Assembly (NCBI RefSeq): GCF_025449215.1
Contig: NZ_CP104900.1
Span: forward strand, 4,030,001-4,094,000
Reading direction: 5' to 3'
Length of the DNA: 64,000 bases
Source of the DNA: Shewanella seohaensis
GTDB taxonomy: Bacteria; Pseudomonadota; Gammaproteobacteria; Enterobacterales; Shewanellaceae
Below the pieces are notes generated by a model. The model saw only the letters and a list, made by a program, of their open reading frames with translations, was not told where the DNA came from and did not search any database. Of the stretch, positions 1 to 9,290 are shown in pieces. The first letter of the stretch is position 1; each line of letters opens with the position of its first letter. The translations under genes and the position numbers were made by a program.

Positions 1-158
1 ATGAAGCGAGGATAGATACAGATGGCAGCAGTATTACCCGCTGGCGTCACGGCTTTGTGACACAGGTCGATCACTTTCTGATCGGTATCGTCATCGTTTA
101 AGGTGGTTAAATCCATAAGTTCGATGGCGCGTTGTGCTGCTTTTTTTAAATCAGTCAT
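1..158 (-). CDS. deoC: Deoxyribose-phosphate aldolase, N-terminal part
   Basis: Only the first 52 codons lie in the window; the rest continues past the left edge. DeoC cleaves 2-deoxyribose-5-phosphate to acetaldehyde and glyceraldehyde-3-phosphate in the cytoplasm, the last step of deoxynucleoside breakdown. The visible start MTDLKKAAQ, the block [12 protein letters not shown] and the strand AICIYPRF match the N-terminus of E. coli-type DeoC closely. A good ribosome site (GGAGAGC) precedes the ATG. NupC and a Tsx-like channel lie upstream on the same strand, giving an uptake-to-catabolism block; deoA/deoB/deoD probably follow outside the window. Confidence 0.93.
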
Positions 159-526
159 AATAGCTCTCCAAAAGAAAAAACAAATAAATAGAAATCAGTC
201 GCTTATACGCAACGCTCAGAGCTGGCATTATTTTGATTATTTTTATATGGCCGGGCCTTCAGGCGATGCCGAGTAATTTGTGTAGGGCAAATTACATTTT
301 TATTAGGTATTCAATCTTGCCTATGCATAACACATACGCATCCTGACACTTAAATGAACTATAAGTGATCACGACTTGAATCCTTGAAGACCGGAAGAGA
401 GGATACGAATAATGTCTTGTTCCTACTTTTCCGCGAAAAATCCGTTTTAGCGCGAGAAAAACACAAACCTTTATATAAACGCACTGCTCAAATTATAAAT
501 GGGTTTAGATAAAGATTCATGACACA
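159..526. promoter_or_regulatory. Control region upstream of deoC (gene-free)
   Basis: No gene is seen in this stretch of roughly 370 bases between deoC and the end of the Tsx gene. It is AT-rich and holds an 8-base inverted repeat, GTAATTTG and CAAATTAC with a 7-base spacer (273-295), and the octamer palindrome GTGATCAC near 367-374, which resembles half-site geometry of CRP-like sites. In enteric bacteria deo promoters are controlled by DeoR, CytR and CRP. Which regulator acts here is inference; no convincing -35/-10 pair was found. Confidence 0.4.
273..295. repeat. Operator-like inverted repeat upstream of deoC
   Basis: GTAATTTG, 7 bases, CAAATTAC: a perfect 8-bp dyad about 115 bases upstream of the deoC start. 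There is no T-run on either side, so an operator fits better than a terminator. The regulator is unknown. Confidence 0.4.
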
Positions 527-554
527 TAAAAGATGGAGCCGCCATCGCGGCTCC
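527..554 (-). terminator. Terminator of the Tsx-like gene
   Basis: A perfect 8-bp stem (GGAGCCGC / GCGGCTCC) with a 4-base loop lies 19 bases past the stop codon. On the minus strand it is followed by ATCTTTTATG, a short U-run. Confidence 0.7.
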
Positions 555-572
555 AACGGCTCTTACAAGAAA

Positions 573-1412
573 TTAGAACTTGTAAGTAGCTGACAGGTAG
601 TGAGACCAACCTGTTGATTCTAGAGCCAGTGCACCAGCACCGTCTTCTAACAGGTAAACGTCTTTGAAGCCTTTCAGGCCATAGCCCAGAGCGTAACGAT
701 CTGAGTGCCAGTATAGACCGAAGAAGATGTTACCACCGTTAGAGGTTTTTGGTACGAAAGCAGTCTTGTCTTCGTCAGCACCGAATTGGTAATCGATATA
801 ACCTTGGAAAGATAGGAAACTCTTGTTTTCGAAGAAGTGGAAAGGCTTGAACCAGTTAGCAGAGAATTGATAACCGTTCCACTCTTTTGCGTTCAGGTCA
901 TAGTGAGCGTATAGGTTCATGCCAGTTTTGCCTAACCAAGGCACATTTACGTCAGCACCAATACCCCAGAAAGTAGAGTTAACGCCTTCACCGTTCAGAC
1001 CGTCCCAGTTGAACAGAGTAGAGAAGTAAACTTCTTGTACTGGACCGAAAGATAAATCTTTACCAGTTAATGCATCGATAGAAACACGTGGAGCAAATTT
1101 CATGAACAGTTTGCTGGTGCCTGAACCTGGGTTCTTGTCACCGTTGCTGCTTGATTGGTTTGCTAAGTTGAATACGTCAACATAACCATACAGATCGAAA
1201 ATACCTGAACGGCCGCCGAATTCCATTTCTAAGTAGTTGTGTTGGTCGCCAGTAGCTGGGTTATCAGGCTTTTCACCGATAGAGTACATAGCGTTGAACT
1301 GCATCCACTTGTAGTCAGAACCGTGAAGGTCTGAACGGTCTGCAGCTAATGCGTTGCCAGACATTGCAGCTACGGCTGTAGCGGCTAAAGCTAAAGTTTT
1401 AACGTTTTTCAT
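573..1412 (-). CDS. tsx: Tsx-like nucleoside-specific outer-membrane channel
   Basis: A predicted 279-residue outer-membrane beta-barrel of the Tsx/OmpK family, which lets nucleosides cross the outer membrane. Residues 1-23 are a signal peptide ending in ALA before AD; the chain ends YKF, with the C-terminal phenylalanine needed for barrel assembly. The mature part is rich in aromatic, glycine and alternating strand-like sequence (FFGLYWHSDRYALGYG). Two adjacent ATGs exist at 1415 and 1412; GGGG sits 6 bases before the second, so 1412 is preferred. NupC upstream and deoC downstream on the same strand support nucleoside uptake. The substrate range is inferred from family and context only. Confidence 0.85.
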   Translation of the reverse strand: MKNVKTLALAATAVAAMSGNALAADRSDLHGSDYKWMQFNAMYSIGEKPDNPATGDQHNYLEMEFGGRSGIFDLYGYVDVFNLANQSSSNGDKNPGSGTSKLFMKFAPRVSIDALTGKDLSFGPVQEVYFSTLFNWDGLNGEGVNSTFWGIGADVNVPWLGKTGMNLYAHYDLNAKEWNGYQFSANWFKPFHFFENKSFLSFQGYIDYQFGADEDKTAFVPKTSNGGNIFFGLYWHSDRYALGYGLKGFKDVYLLEDGAGALALESTGWSHYLSATYKF

Positions 1413-1415
1413 CAT

Positions 1416-1760
1416 CAACCCCATTATTTTGTTTGCTACCGTCAAGGGTAGCGTTCTTTTTGTGGCGCTCGCATTCTACCTCGATTAAAAAAATCTCAAT
1501 AATCTGGCGTAAAATCACGAACACAAAATTCTTAATTGTGAACAAAGTCGCGACTTGTTGTTTACGACTAATTAACTTAACCGTACGTCACGACTGTTAA
1601 GACAGCATCACAGCTAACGTCTAGTTGTAATCTGGCCTATACAATCGGAGATACTATTCACTACAGGAATCACTACTGGAAAATGGTTGAATTAACTTAG
1701 GTCCCGCCCTGCATGGTCAGGACCCAGTTAGTGGGGAGCGTCTCCCCTACACATCTATGC
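1416..1760. promoter_or_regulatory. nupC-tsx intergenic region (gene-free)
   Basis: No gene is seen in these 345 bases. They should carry the tsx promoter. A near-palindrome CACAAAATTCTTAATTGTG lies at 1522-1540, about 110 bases upstream of the tsx start. A hairpin GGGGAG-CGT-CTCCCC at 1733-1747 lies just past the nupC stop codon and may end nupC transcription, although it lacks a U-run. Confidence 0.35.
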
Positions 1761-3020
1761 TTAGATAGCTAAGAACAGACCTGCAATTGTTGCACTCATT
1801 AAGTTAGCTAAAGAACCGGCGATAACTGCACGGATACCTAACTTAGCTAAATCGTGACGACGGTTAGGAGCCATAGCACCTAAACCACCTAGCAGAATCG
1901 CAATAGAAGACAAGTTAGCGAAACCACACAGTGCAAACGAAATAATCGCTTTAGTTCTGTCAGTCATTGCTAAGCCAGTTTCAGCGACAACCATACCACC
2001 ATCAGCGATGTCTTTTAGGTATGGAGCAAAGTTTAGGTAAGCCACGAATTCGTTAACAACAATCTTCTGACCAATGAAAGAACCGGCAACAAGGGCTTCG
2101 TTCCAAGGCACACCGATTAAGAATGCCAGAGGCATGAAGATGTAACCTAGGATTAGTTCTAGCGTTAAACCTTCAACACCGAACCAACCACCTACACCAC
2201 CGATGATACCGTTGATCATAGCGATTAAGCCTACGAAAGCGATCAACATTGCACCAACGTTTAGCGCTAAGTGCATACCAGATGAAGCACCTGCTGCCGC
2301 AGCGTCTAGCACGTTAGCTGGCTTGTCAGGATCTTCTGGCAGCTCATCCATTTCGTTTTTAGCAGCTTCTGTTTCAGGATGCATCAGCTTAGCCATCAAT
2401 AGACCACCTGGAGCAGCCATGAATGACGCCGCTACTAGGTATTCAATTGGTACACCCATCTGCGCGTAACCAGCAAGAACTGAACCAGCGATAGACGCTA
2501 GACCACCCACCATGATCGCAAACAGTTCAGACTGAGTCATAGTCGGAATGAACGGACGAACCACTAACGGCGCTTCTGTTTGACCAACGAAGATGTTAGC
2601 AGTTGCTGACATAGACTCTGTGCGGCTGGTACCCAAGGCTTTTTGTAGACCACCACCGATGATACGGATGATCCACTGCATGATGCCTAAGTAGTAAAGC
2701 ACAGCGATTAGAGAAGAGAAGAAAACGATAACAGGTAACACGTTTACCGCGAAGATAAAGCCAACTTTGAAGTTAGCTAAATCGCCGAACAGGAAGTTGA
2801 TACCGTTTTGAGCATAACTGATCACGCTAGAAACCGCGTCAGATACACTTTTCAGGATATCTTTACCGACAGGAACGTACAGTACAAAACCACCGAAGGC
2901 GGCCTGGATGGCTAATGCACCACCCACAGTACGCAAGTTAATTGCTTTTTTGTTATTCGATAGGAGGAAACCTATCGCAAGTAGGACGACCACCCCTACT
3001 AAACTCATTAAAATATCCAT
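1761..3020 (-). CDS. nupC: Concentrative nucleoside transporter NupC (CNT family)
   Basis: A predicted inner-membrane symporter of 419 residues that imports nucleosides with H+ or Na+. CNT signatures are present: GQTEAP at residues 146-151 and FANLSSIA at 367-374, the two loops that contact nucleoside in CNT structures. The hydrophobic pattern gives an N-terminal three-helix part, a gate region (NupC nucleoside recognition) and a C-terminal domain. Length fits bacterial CNTs (about 400). It pairs with the Tsx-like channel downstream, so outer- and inner-membrane steps of nucleoside import are side by side. Cation choice cannot be read from the sequence. Confidence 0.92.
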   Translation of the reverse strand: MDILMSLVGVVVLLAIGFLLSNNKKAINLRTVGGALAIQAAFGGFVLYVPVGKDILKSVSDAVSSVISYAQNGINFLFGDLANFKVGFIFAVNVLPVIVFFSSLIAVLYYLGIMQWIIRIIGGGLQKALGTSRTESMSATANIFVGQTEAPLVVRPFIPTMTQSELFAIMVGGLASIAGSVLAGYAQMGVPIEYLVAASFMAAPGGLLMAKLMHPETEAAKNEMDELPEDPDKPANVLDAAAAGASSGMHLALNVGAMLIAFVGLIAMINGIIGGVGGWFGVEGLTLELILGYIFMPLAFLIGVPWNEALVAGSFIGQKIVVNEFVAYLNFAPYLKDIADGGMVVAETGLAMTDRTKAIISFALCGFANLSSIAILLGGLGAMAPNRRHDLAKLGIRAVIAGSLANLMSATIAGLFLAI

Positions 3021-3114
3021 TAACCATCACCCTATTGTTAATACTTTTTAATTATGTTGTTAACCAACCTATTTCCGAGTCAGATTATACCCGAGAGAAA
3101 GTCGAAAATCGTCG

Positions 3115-3126
3115 TTTTGATCAAAA
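3115..3126. promoter_or_regulatory. Palindrome upstream of nupC
   Basis: TTTTGATCAAAA is a perfect 12-base palindrome about 95 bases upstream of the nupC start, in an AT-rich gap. It resembles the core of CRP/FNR-family sites in Shewanella, but this assignment is inference. It also overlaps no coding sequence, since the repaired tatD ends at 3197. Confidence 0.35.
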
Positions 3127-3196
3127 TTTTGAAGTTTTATTTCAACCGCTTAGAGCAAAATGCTATTGCGACCTACACCTGTTTAACCAAAAACAA

Positions 3197-3962
3197 CTAA
3201 AGGTCAAACAGTTGCATTGCATTCGACACCAAGTGTTCTGATATTAGAACACTAGATTTTTTTGCAAAGTTGCAATTTTGTCTATAAAAAGTACAGCGTT
3301 AGCGGGTTGATTCCGTTTTTCTGTAACATTTGGCGGGGTCATGGCAGGAGAATCAGTCTCAAGTAGGAAGCTGTCTAGGGGCAATTCGCTGACGGTTTTG
3401 AGCAGTTTTTTCGCATTGGGATTCATCACTAAGCCCCCAATACCTAGCTTAAAACCCAACTTAATATATTCAGCAGCGATATCTGGACTGCCAGAAAAGG
3501 CGTGTATTACGCCACCTTTTCGGAGTTTGTGGCGCTTTAAATGGGATAATACCTCTTGGTGAGCTTTCACTGCATGGACGATAACCGGCAAGTTAAGTTC
3601 ATGGGCGAGTGTTAGCTGCGCATCGAAAAAGGCTAACTGCTGACTCCAATTATCAACATAAAGTTTGTCTAAACCGCATTCACCAATAGCAACAAAACGG
3701 GGACATTCTCGTAACTGAGAAACCTGAAATGTTAATGCAGAAATAGCCTTATCAACATCTTCGGGGCAAAACCAAGGATGGATGCCTAAGGCAAAATAGC
3801 ACTGATATTGCTCAGCAATCGCCAATTGTTTTCCCCAATGCAGCGGGGAAACCCCGGGATGATCAGATTGTCGATGCCCGCTTGCCTCATACGCTGCACG
3901 ACCTGTTCGCGGTCACTGTCAAACTCTGCGAAATCGAGGTGTGCGTGGGTATCTAGCATCAT
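3197..3962 (-). CDS. yjjV: TatD-family metal-dependent hydrolase, YjjV type (two frame breaks)
   Basis: Probable metal-dependent DNase or hydrolase with a TIM-barrel fold. Metal-ligand motifs are THAHLD (residues 5-10), GECGLD, HAFSGS and LLETDSPAM. The frame is broken twice. A C-run at 3852-3855 appears one base short, separating the first 36 or so codons from the rest. A T-run at 3257-3263 also appears one short. Restoring it replaces the early stop by a C-terminus reading ISEHLVSNAMQLFDL, as expected for YjjV, with the stop at 3197-3199. The repaired length is 255 residues (E. coli YjjV 259). ATG 3962 is chosen over 3959 because of GGAG 10 bases upstream. E. coli also has yjjV between prfC and deoC, supporting orthology. 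Confidence 0.8.
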
Positions 3963-3969
3963 CTATCTG

Positions 3970-4149
3970 TTACTCCGATTTTGTTTCTCCTTGAGATGCA
4001 GGCGCCTTTTCTTGGCAATGCGGCTTATTGCGGGCTAATGGCGGGTCCTCCAATCGCGGCATACAACAACGGCGATTCTCTGGCGTCAGCCCCATCTTGT
4101 CACACCAACGAATATAAGCCCGCCAGGCCTGAGTGATCCAATGAATCAT
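3970..4149 (-). CDS. Small DUF5363-like protein
   Basis: A 59-residue protein of unknown function. It starts MIHWITQAW after a good ribosome site (GGAG, 6-base spacer); an in-frame upstream start would add five residues without a better site. The core WCDKMGLTPENRRCCMP, with a CC pair and a following DPP, matches the short DUF5363 family I know from Vibrio and Shewanella. The lysine- and glutamate-rich tail is variable. It lies 7 bases upstream of the TatD-like gene and downstream of prfC, so it may be co-transcribed with tatD. No role is known. Confidence 0.65.
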   Translation of the reverse strand: MIHWITQAWRAYIRWCDKMGLTPENRRCCMPRLEDPPLARNKPHCQEKAPASQGETKSE

Positions 4150-4174
4150 AGGTCGCTCCCACAAATTTTAGAGA

Positions 4175-4203
4175 CAAAAAAGGCGGTGATTTACCGCCTT
4201 CTT
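4175..4203 (-). terminator. prfC terminator
   Basis: 8-bp stem AAGGCGGT / ACCGCCTT with a 5-base loop, followed on the minus strand by a U-run. It sits 20 bases past the prfC stop codon. Confidence 0.8.
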
Positions 4204-4223
4204 TAACGAGAGAACTTGCCCTG

Positions 4224-5804
4224 CTAGTGTTCGCGCGTCTTAGCGAACTCGATGTCAGGGTATCTTTCCATCGAAAGGTTTAAGTTAACCATAGTTGGCG
4301 CAATGTAAGTTAAGTTATCACCACCATCGAGTGCCAAGTTTTGGCTACACTTACGGCGAAACTCTTCTAGCTTACGCTCATCTTTACAATAAACCCAGCG
4401 TGCCGTTGAAACGCTAATACCTTCGTAAATCGCTTCAACGTTGTACTCGCTCTTTAAGCGGCCGACAACCACTTCAAACTGCAGTACACCCACGGCGCCG
4501 ACGATTAGATCGTTGGTGTCTAATGGACGAAACACCTGCACGGCACCTTCTTCAGACAACTGAACTAGGCCCTTAAGCAATTGTTTTTGCTTGAGCGGAT
4601 CGCGCAGACGAATACGTCGGAACATTTCTGGTGCGAAGTTAGGTACACCAGTAAAACGGAACTTTTCACCTTGGGTGAAAGTATCACCGATACGAATGGT
4701 CCCGTGGTTATGTAAACCAATAATATCACCAGGATACGCCACTTCAGCACGTTCACGGTCACCCGCCATAAAGGTCAAGGCATCGCTGACGTTAACATCT
4801 TTGCCTATGCGCACATGGTGCATCTTCATGCCTTGCTCATAGCGACCCGAGCAAACGCGCATAAAGGCAACGCGGTCACGGTGTTTAGGATCCATGTTAG
4901 CTTGGATTTTAAACACAAAGCCGGTGAATTTTTCTTCGTCAGGCATGATCATCCGCGCATCGCTTTCACGGGGCAACGGCTTTGGTGCCCACTCAACAAT
5001 ACCATCGAGGATATGGTCAACACCGAAGTTACCCAAAGCGGTACCGAAGAAGACTGGCGTAAGCTCACCCTTTAAGAAGGCTTGGTGATCAAATTCATTC
5101 GATGCACCGCGAACCAACTCCATTTCATCACGTAAATCGTCAGCATAACTACCAATCGCTTTATCCAGCTCAGGGTTATCGATGCCTTCAATCACACGGC
5201 GCTCTTGAATCGTGTGTCCCATACCGCTCTGGTACAGTACCACTTCGTCACGCAGAATATGGTAAACACCTTTAAACTCTTTACCGCTACCAATAGGCCA
5301 AGTGATAGGTGCACAGGCGATATTGAGGACATCTTCAACCTCATCCATCAGTTCGATGGGATCGCGAATATCACGGTCGAGTTTATTCATAAAGGTCACG
5401 ATAGGCGTATCGCGCAGACGCGTTACTTCCATCAATTTGATGGTACGATCCTCTACGCCTTTTGCCGAGTCGATAACCATCAAGCAAGAGTCAACCGCCG
5501 TCAAGGTGCGGTACGTATCTTCCGAGAAGTCTTCGTGGCCGGGAGTGTCGAGTAGGTTAACGAGCGCGCCACCATAGGGGAACTGCATCACAGACGTAGT
5601 AATCGAAATACCACGGTCTTTTTCCATTTCCATCCAGTCAGACTTAGCATGCTGACCCGATTTTTTGCCCTTAACGGTACCCGCTTTCTGCAGCGCGTTT
5701 CCGAATAACAGCACTTTTTCGGTAATGGTGGTTTTACCCGCGTCGGGGTGCGATATAATCGCGAAGGTGCGACGTTTATCGACCTCTACTTTATTGTCTG
5801 ACAT
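4224..5804 (-). CDS. prfC: Peptide chain release factor 3 (RF3)
   Basis: A 526-residue translational GTPase that removes RF1/RF2 from the ribosome after peptide release (E. coli RF3 has 529). The G1 motif SHPDAGKTT is at residues 18-26, the G3 motif DTPGHEDF near 87-94, and NKLD (G4) near 140. Beta-barrel domain II and the C-terminal RF3-specific domain follow. The reading frame is intact from ATG to the C-terminal FAKTREH. It has its own terminator downstream and is followed by the small DUF5363 gene. The neighbourhood prfC to deoC matches the E. coli order in outline. Confidence 0.97.
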   Translation of the reverse strand: MSDNKVEVDKRRTFAIISHPDAGKTTITEKVLLFGNALQKAGTVKGKKSGQHAKSDWMEMEKDRGISITTSVMQFPYGGALVNLLDTPGHEDFSEDTYRTLTAVDSCLMVIDSAKGVEDRTIKLMEVTRLRDTPIVTFMNKLDRDIRDPIELMDEVEDVLNIACAPITWPIGSGKEFKGVYHILRDEVVLYQSGMGHTIQERRVIEGIDNPELDKAIGSYADDLRDEMELVRGASNEFDHQAFLKGELTPVFFGTALGNFGVDHILDGIVEWAPKPLPRESDARMIMPDEEKFTGFVFKIQANMDPKHRDRVAFMRVCSGRYEQGMKMHHVRIGKDVNVSDALTFMAGDRERAEVAYPGDIIGLHNHGTIRIGDTFTQGEKFRFTGVPNFAPEMFRRIRLRDPLKQKQLLKGLVQLSEEGAVQVFRPLDTNDLIVGAVGVLQFEVVVGRLKSEYNVEAIYEGISVSTARWVYCKDERKLEEFRRKCSQNLALDGGDNLTYIAPTMVNLNLSMERYPDIEFAKTREH

Positions 5805-5871
5805 TTAACCTATGCACTCGTATCGCTAAAAAAGGCGCAAATTATAGCGCCTCAGTGCGTACTTGGCTTAG

Positions 5872-5896
5872 GTAAAGCCCGAGATGTGCCTCGGGC
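5872..5896 (-). terminator. nlpI terminator
   Basis: 7-bp stem GCCCGAG / CTCGGGC with a 6-base loop, followed by UUU on the minus strand, just past the nlpI stop codon. Confidence 0.65.
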
Positions 5897-5904
5897 GATA
5901 TGGC

Positions 5905-6807
5905 TTATTTTGTGCCTTCGAGCAAACCTTTAACTTTGGCCAGCTCAATTCGCGCGTATCTGTGCTCAACAAAGTCATAGATATTGGTCGCGAGGGCAAG
6001 GCGGAAATAATTCGCCGCCTCTTGGTATTGATTCTTGGCGATTTCGATTTTCGCGAGGTAGAAATACGCTTCACACAAACGCTCAGCATATTCTTTGGGA
6101 TGGGTCAGGCCTAACTTGGCGTCGGCAAAAACCTGCTCGCGGCTCTTAACGCCGAGGTAATAATCAACAATTACGGTTGACCAAGCATCGGCTTCCAGTC
6201 CCTTACGGTGTTCCTGTAACTGGCGTTTGGCTTCCTCAGCGTTATCCTTTGACTGGATGAGATATAGCCACAGGGCGCGGTAACCGTCTTTATTGTCGCC
6301 AGCGTAAAACGCCTGCATATCTTTTAAGGCGAGATCGTTCCGATCGCCATAATAAAGCGCAATGCCGCGATTCAAGTAGGCATAATCATAGTTTGGCGAC
6401 AGCTCTAATACCCCATCAAACGCCTCATAGGCACTATCGTATTCACCCTCTTGGGTGTAATAAATACCAAGGAAATTATAGGCATCGGCTAAATCGGGTT
6501 GCAGTTTTAAGGCCTGCATAAAATCGATGCGCGCCATTAAGCGTAAACCGACGCTATCGTAAATCACGCCACGATCATAATGAAAACGTGCGCGCTGCTC
6601 GTTGGTTAGCTCAACCGCCGATAATATTTCATTCAGCTTGGCAAGGGTGACTTCAACTTTATAGTCTGGCATCACAGGGGCGATGACTAACTTGCCTTCA
6701 ACGTCATTTTGGTTGTCTAAGGGAGACTTAGTGGTCGCACATCCAGCCAACATCAAGCTGGCACCCGCCAGCACAGCAACAACAGCGGTTCTAATTTTAA
6801 GACTCAT
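5905..6807 (-). CDS. nlpI: Outer-membrane lipoprotein NlpI (TPR protein)
   Basis: A 300-residue lipoprotein (E. coli 294). The signal peptide ends in the lipobox LAGC with the lipidated cysteine at residue 23. At least four tetratricopeptide repeats follow, for example the block ending DLADAYNFLGIYYTQ and the next repeat starting at GEYDSAYEAF. In E. coli NlpI acts in the periplasm as an adaptor for murein endopeptidases (degraded with Prc) and peptidoglycan synthesis. The position directly downstream of pnp is the same as in E. coli, which supports orthology. A terminator lies between pnp and this gene. Confidence 0.93.
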   Translation of the reverse strand: MSLKIRTAVVAVLAGASLMLAGCATTKSPLDNQNDVEGKLVIAPVMPDYKVEVTLAKLNEILSAVELTNEQRARFHYDRGVIYDSVGLRLMARIDFMQALKLQPDLADAYNFLGIYYTQEGEYDSAYEAFDGVLELSPNYDYAYLNRGIALYYGDRNDLALKDMQAFYAGDNKDGYRALWLYLIQSKDNAEEAKRQLQEHRKGLEADAWSTVIVDYYLGVKSREQVFADAKLGLTHPKEYAERLCEAYFYLAKIEIAKNQYQEAANYFRLALATNIYDFVEHRYARIELAKVKGLLEGTK

Positions 6808-6925
6808 CCATTTCTACCTTTTTAGATTCCCAACCCACGCAGAAGAATGTTCATGATAGCAATCCCACTTCAGGACTGCTATTGAGGAATAGCATTAAAC
6901 GCAATTTTATTAAACCTAAACAAAC

Positions 6926-6952
6926 AAAAAGGAGATCAATTGATCTCCTTTT
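6926..6952 (-). terminator. pnp terminator
   Basis: Long near-perfect palindrome centred on CAATTG (arms AAGGAGATCA) with A/T runs on both sides, between pnp and nlpI. It could partly serve both strands. Confidence 0.8.
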
Positions 6953-6998
6953 AGTCACGTCATCTCGAAACTGACGCCGATAATGTCAGTTAAGACGA

Positions 6999-9107
6999 TT
7001 ATTCAGCAGCGGCTTCTTTAGTCTGTGCTTCTTTGATTGACAGTCTTACACGACCTTGACGATCCACTTCCATTACTTTAACGGTAACTTCTTGGTTCAG
7101 TTCAAGGTGGTCAGAGACGTTAGCAACACGCTCATCGCTGATTTGCGAAATGTGCACTAAACCATCTTTGCCTGGCAGAATGTTAACGAAGGCACCGAAG
7201 TCTACGATACGGATAACTTTACCGTTATAGATACGACCCACTTCAACTTCTGCAGTGATTTCTTCGATACGACGGATAGCTTCTTTAGTCGCTTCGCCGT
7301 TTGACGAAGCAATCTTCACAGTACCGTCATCTTCCAGCTCGATGGTAGTGCCAGTCTCTTCGGTTAGCGCGCGAATCACTGCGCCACCTTTACCAATAAC
7401 ATCACGAATCTTCTCTGGGTTAATCTTGATGGTTGTGATACGTGGAGCGTGATCAGAGATATCATCACGGTGTGAACCAATAGCTTGGTCCATCACGTTC
7501 AAGATATGTACACGAGCGCCATAGGCTTGTTGCAGTGCGATTTCCATGATTTCTTTGGTGATACCTTCGATCTTGATATCCATCTGCAGTGCAGTGATAC
7601 CGTCACGAGTACCGGCTACTTTAAAGTCCATGTCACCTAAGTGATCTTCATCACCCAAGATGTCAGACAGAACGACAAAGTTGTCGCCTTCCTTCACAAG
7701 ACCCATAGCAATACCGGCAACCGAAGTCTTGATCGGTACACCAGCGTCCATCAGTGCCAGAGAAGTACCACATACAGAAGCCATAGAGCTTGAACCGTTA
7801 GATTCTGTGATTTCAGACACTACACGTACGCTGTATGGGAACTCTTCAGCCGTTGGCATAACGGCATTGATACCGCGCCATGCTAGCTTACCGTGACCAA
7901 TTTCACGACGCTTAGGCGAACCAACCATACCGGTTTCACCAACAGAGTATGGTGGGAAGTTGTAGTGCAGCATGAAGCGGTTAGTACGCTCGCCCATGAT
8001 GCTATCGATCTTCTGTGCGTCACGCTCAGTACCTAGAGTACAAGTGACCAGTGCCTGAGTTTCACCACGGGTGAACAGTGCACTACCGTGAGTACGTGGT
8101 AATACGCCTGCTAATACGCTGAGAGCACGAACCATGTCTGGCTCACGACCGTCGATGCGCGGCTCACCACGGATGATGCGACCACGAACCACTTTCTTCT
8201 CTAAGCTACCGAGCAGACCGTCAACTTCACGTAAATCTACTTCTGGGTTTGCAGCCAACAGCGCTTCTTTAGCAGCAGCTTTAACCACAGCAACTTGAGC
8301 ATAACGATCTTGTTTAACTTGAATTTGATACGCTTGTGCTAAACCGTCTTCAGCTAATTCTTTAACTTGAGCAACTAAGGCTTCATTGGCAACTGGTGCA
8401 GTCCAATTCCAAGCTGGTTTACCCGCTTCTGCTTTGAATTCAGCAATCGCTTTGATAACCACTTGTTGTTGGTCATGGCCATAAACCACTGAGCCTAACA
8501 TCACTTCTTCTGGTAATGCTTGAGCTTCAGACTCAACCATCAATACCGCGCCCTCAGTACCAGCAACAACCAGGTTCAGTTGGCTGTTTGCTAACTGAGT
8601 CACTGTTGGGTTCAGCACGTATTCGCCATTGATGTAACCCACGCGCGCTGCACCTAATGGGCCGCTGAATGGGATACCCGAAATAGCAAGCGCAGCCGAA
8701 GTACCGATCATTGAAATAATATCCGGCTCGATTTGTGGATCGACAGATACAACAGTAATGATCACTTGAACTTCGTTTGTGAAGCCATTAGGGAAAAGAG
8801 GACGAATTGGACGGTCGATCAGGCGAGCGATTAATGTCTCATCTTCTGAAGGACGACCTTCACGCTTAAAGAAACCACCAGGAATTTTACCTGCTGCGTA
8901 GGTCTTTTCTTGATAGTTTACAGTCAGAGGAAAGAAGTCACGGCCTGCTTCAGCTTCTTTTTTACCAACAACAGTGACTAACACTGTCGTGTCACCCATG
9001 CTAGCTAAAACGGCAGCGTCTGCTTGACGTGCAATAACACCTGTTTCCAGGGTGACTGTATGTTGACCATACTCAAAACTCTTTACAATTGGATTCACGT
9101 GACCCAT
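6999..9107 (-). CDS. pnp: Polyribonucleotide nucleotidyltransferase (PNPase)
   Basis: A 702-residue 3'-to-5' phosphorolytic exoribonuclease, a trimer that binds RNase E in the degradosome. Domains in order: RNase PH 1 (about 1-225), an all-helical linker, RNase PH 2 (about 315-545, with the conserved SSSMASVCG and [15 protein letters not shown] blocks), a KH domain ([11 protein letters not shown]) and a C-terminal S1 domain (VGRIYNGKV to VRLSIKEAQ). The frame is intact. It lies downstream of rpsO as in most gammaproteobacteria, but here a plus-strand GGDEF/EAL gene separates the two, so rpsO-pnp co-transcription is not possible. Confidence 0.97.
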   Translation of the reverse strand: MGHVNPIVKSFEYGQHTVTLETGVIARQADAAVLASMGDTTVLVTVVGKKEAEAGRDFFPLTVNYQEKTYAAGKIPGGFFKREGRPSEDETLIARLIDRPIRPLFPNGFTNEVQVIITVVSVDPQIEPDIISMIGTSAALAISGIPFSGPLGAARVGYINGEYVLNPTVTQLANSQLNLVVAGTEGAVLMVESEAQALPEEVMLGSVVYGHDQQQVVIKAIAEFKAEAGKPAWNWTAPVANEALVAQVKELAEDGLAQAYQIQVKQDRYAQVAVVKAAAKEALLAANPEVDLREVDGLLGSLEKKVVRGRIIRGEPRIDGREPDMVRALSVLAGVLPRTHGSALFTRGETQALVTCTLGTERDAQKIDSIMGERTNRFMLHYNFPPYSVGETGMVGSPKRREIGHGKLAWRGINAVMPTAEEFPYSVRVVSEITESNGSSSMASVCGTSLALMDAGVPIKTSVAGIAMGLVKEGDNFVVLSDILGDEDHLGDMDFKVAGTRDGITALQMDIKIEGITKEIMEIALQQAYGARVHILNVMDQAIGSHRDDISDHAPRITTIKINPEKIRDVIGKGGAVIRALTEETGTTIELEDDGTVKIASSNGEATKEAIRRIEEITAEVEVGRIYNGKVIRIVDFGAFVNILPGKDGLVHISQISDERVANVSDHLELNQEVTVKVMEVDRQGRVRLSIKEAQTKEAAAE

Positions 9108-9290
9108 TCCTTAATTAATGACCTTGAATTACGCGCGTAAGTATACTGCAATTATCCACAATAGATAAAGAGCAGATAATGATGACAAAGGTCTATCTTT
9201 TCACTAAAGTGGGTAAACGAACAAAGAGTTATGCTGTAACTTAATGTCGCAAGATCCCCATAGCGAAAACAATAATAAAGGATGTGTTGA

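Noticed and set aside
159..526. Riboswitch upstream of deoC
   Set aside because: No recognised aptamer core is visible, and DNA-binding regulators (DeoR, CytR, CRP) are the known mode for these genes.
2203..2469. Plus-strand open frame inside nupC
   Set aside because: It is the shadow of the nupC coding frame, with no ribosome site and a composition typical of antisense frames.
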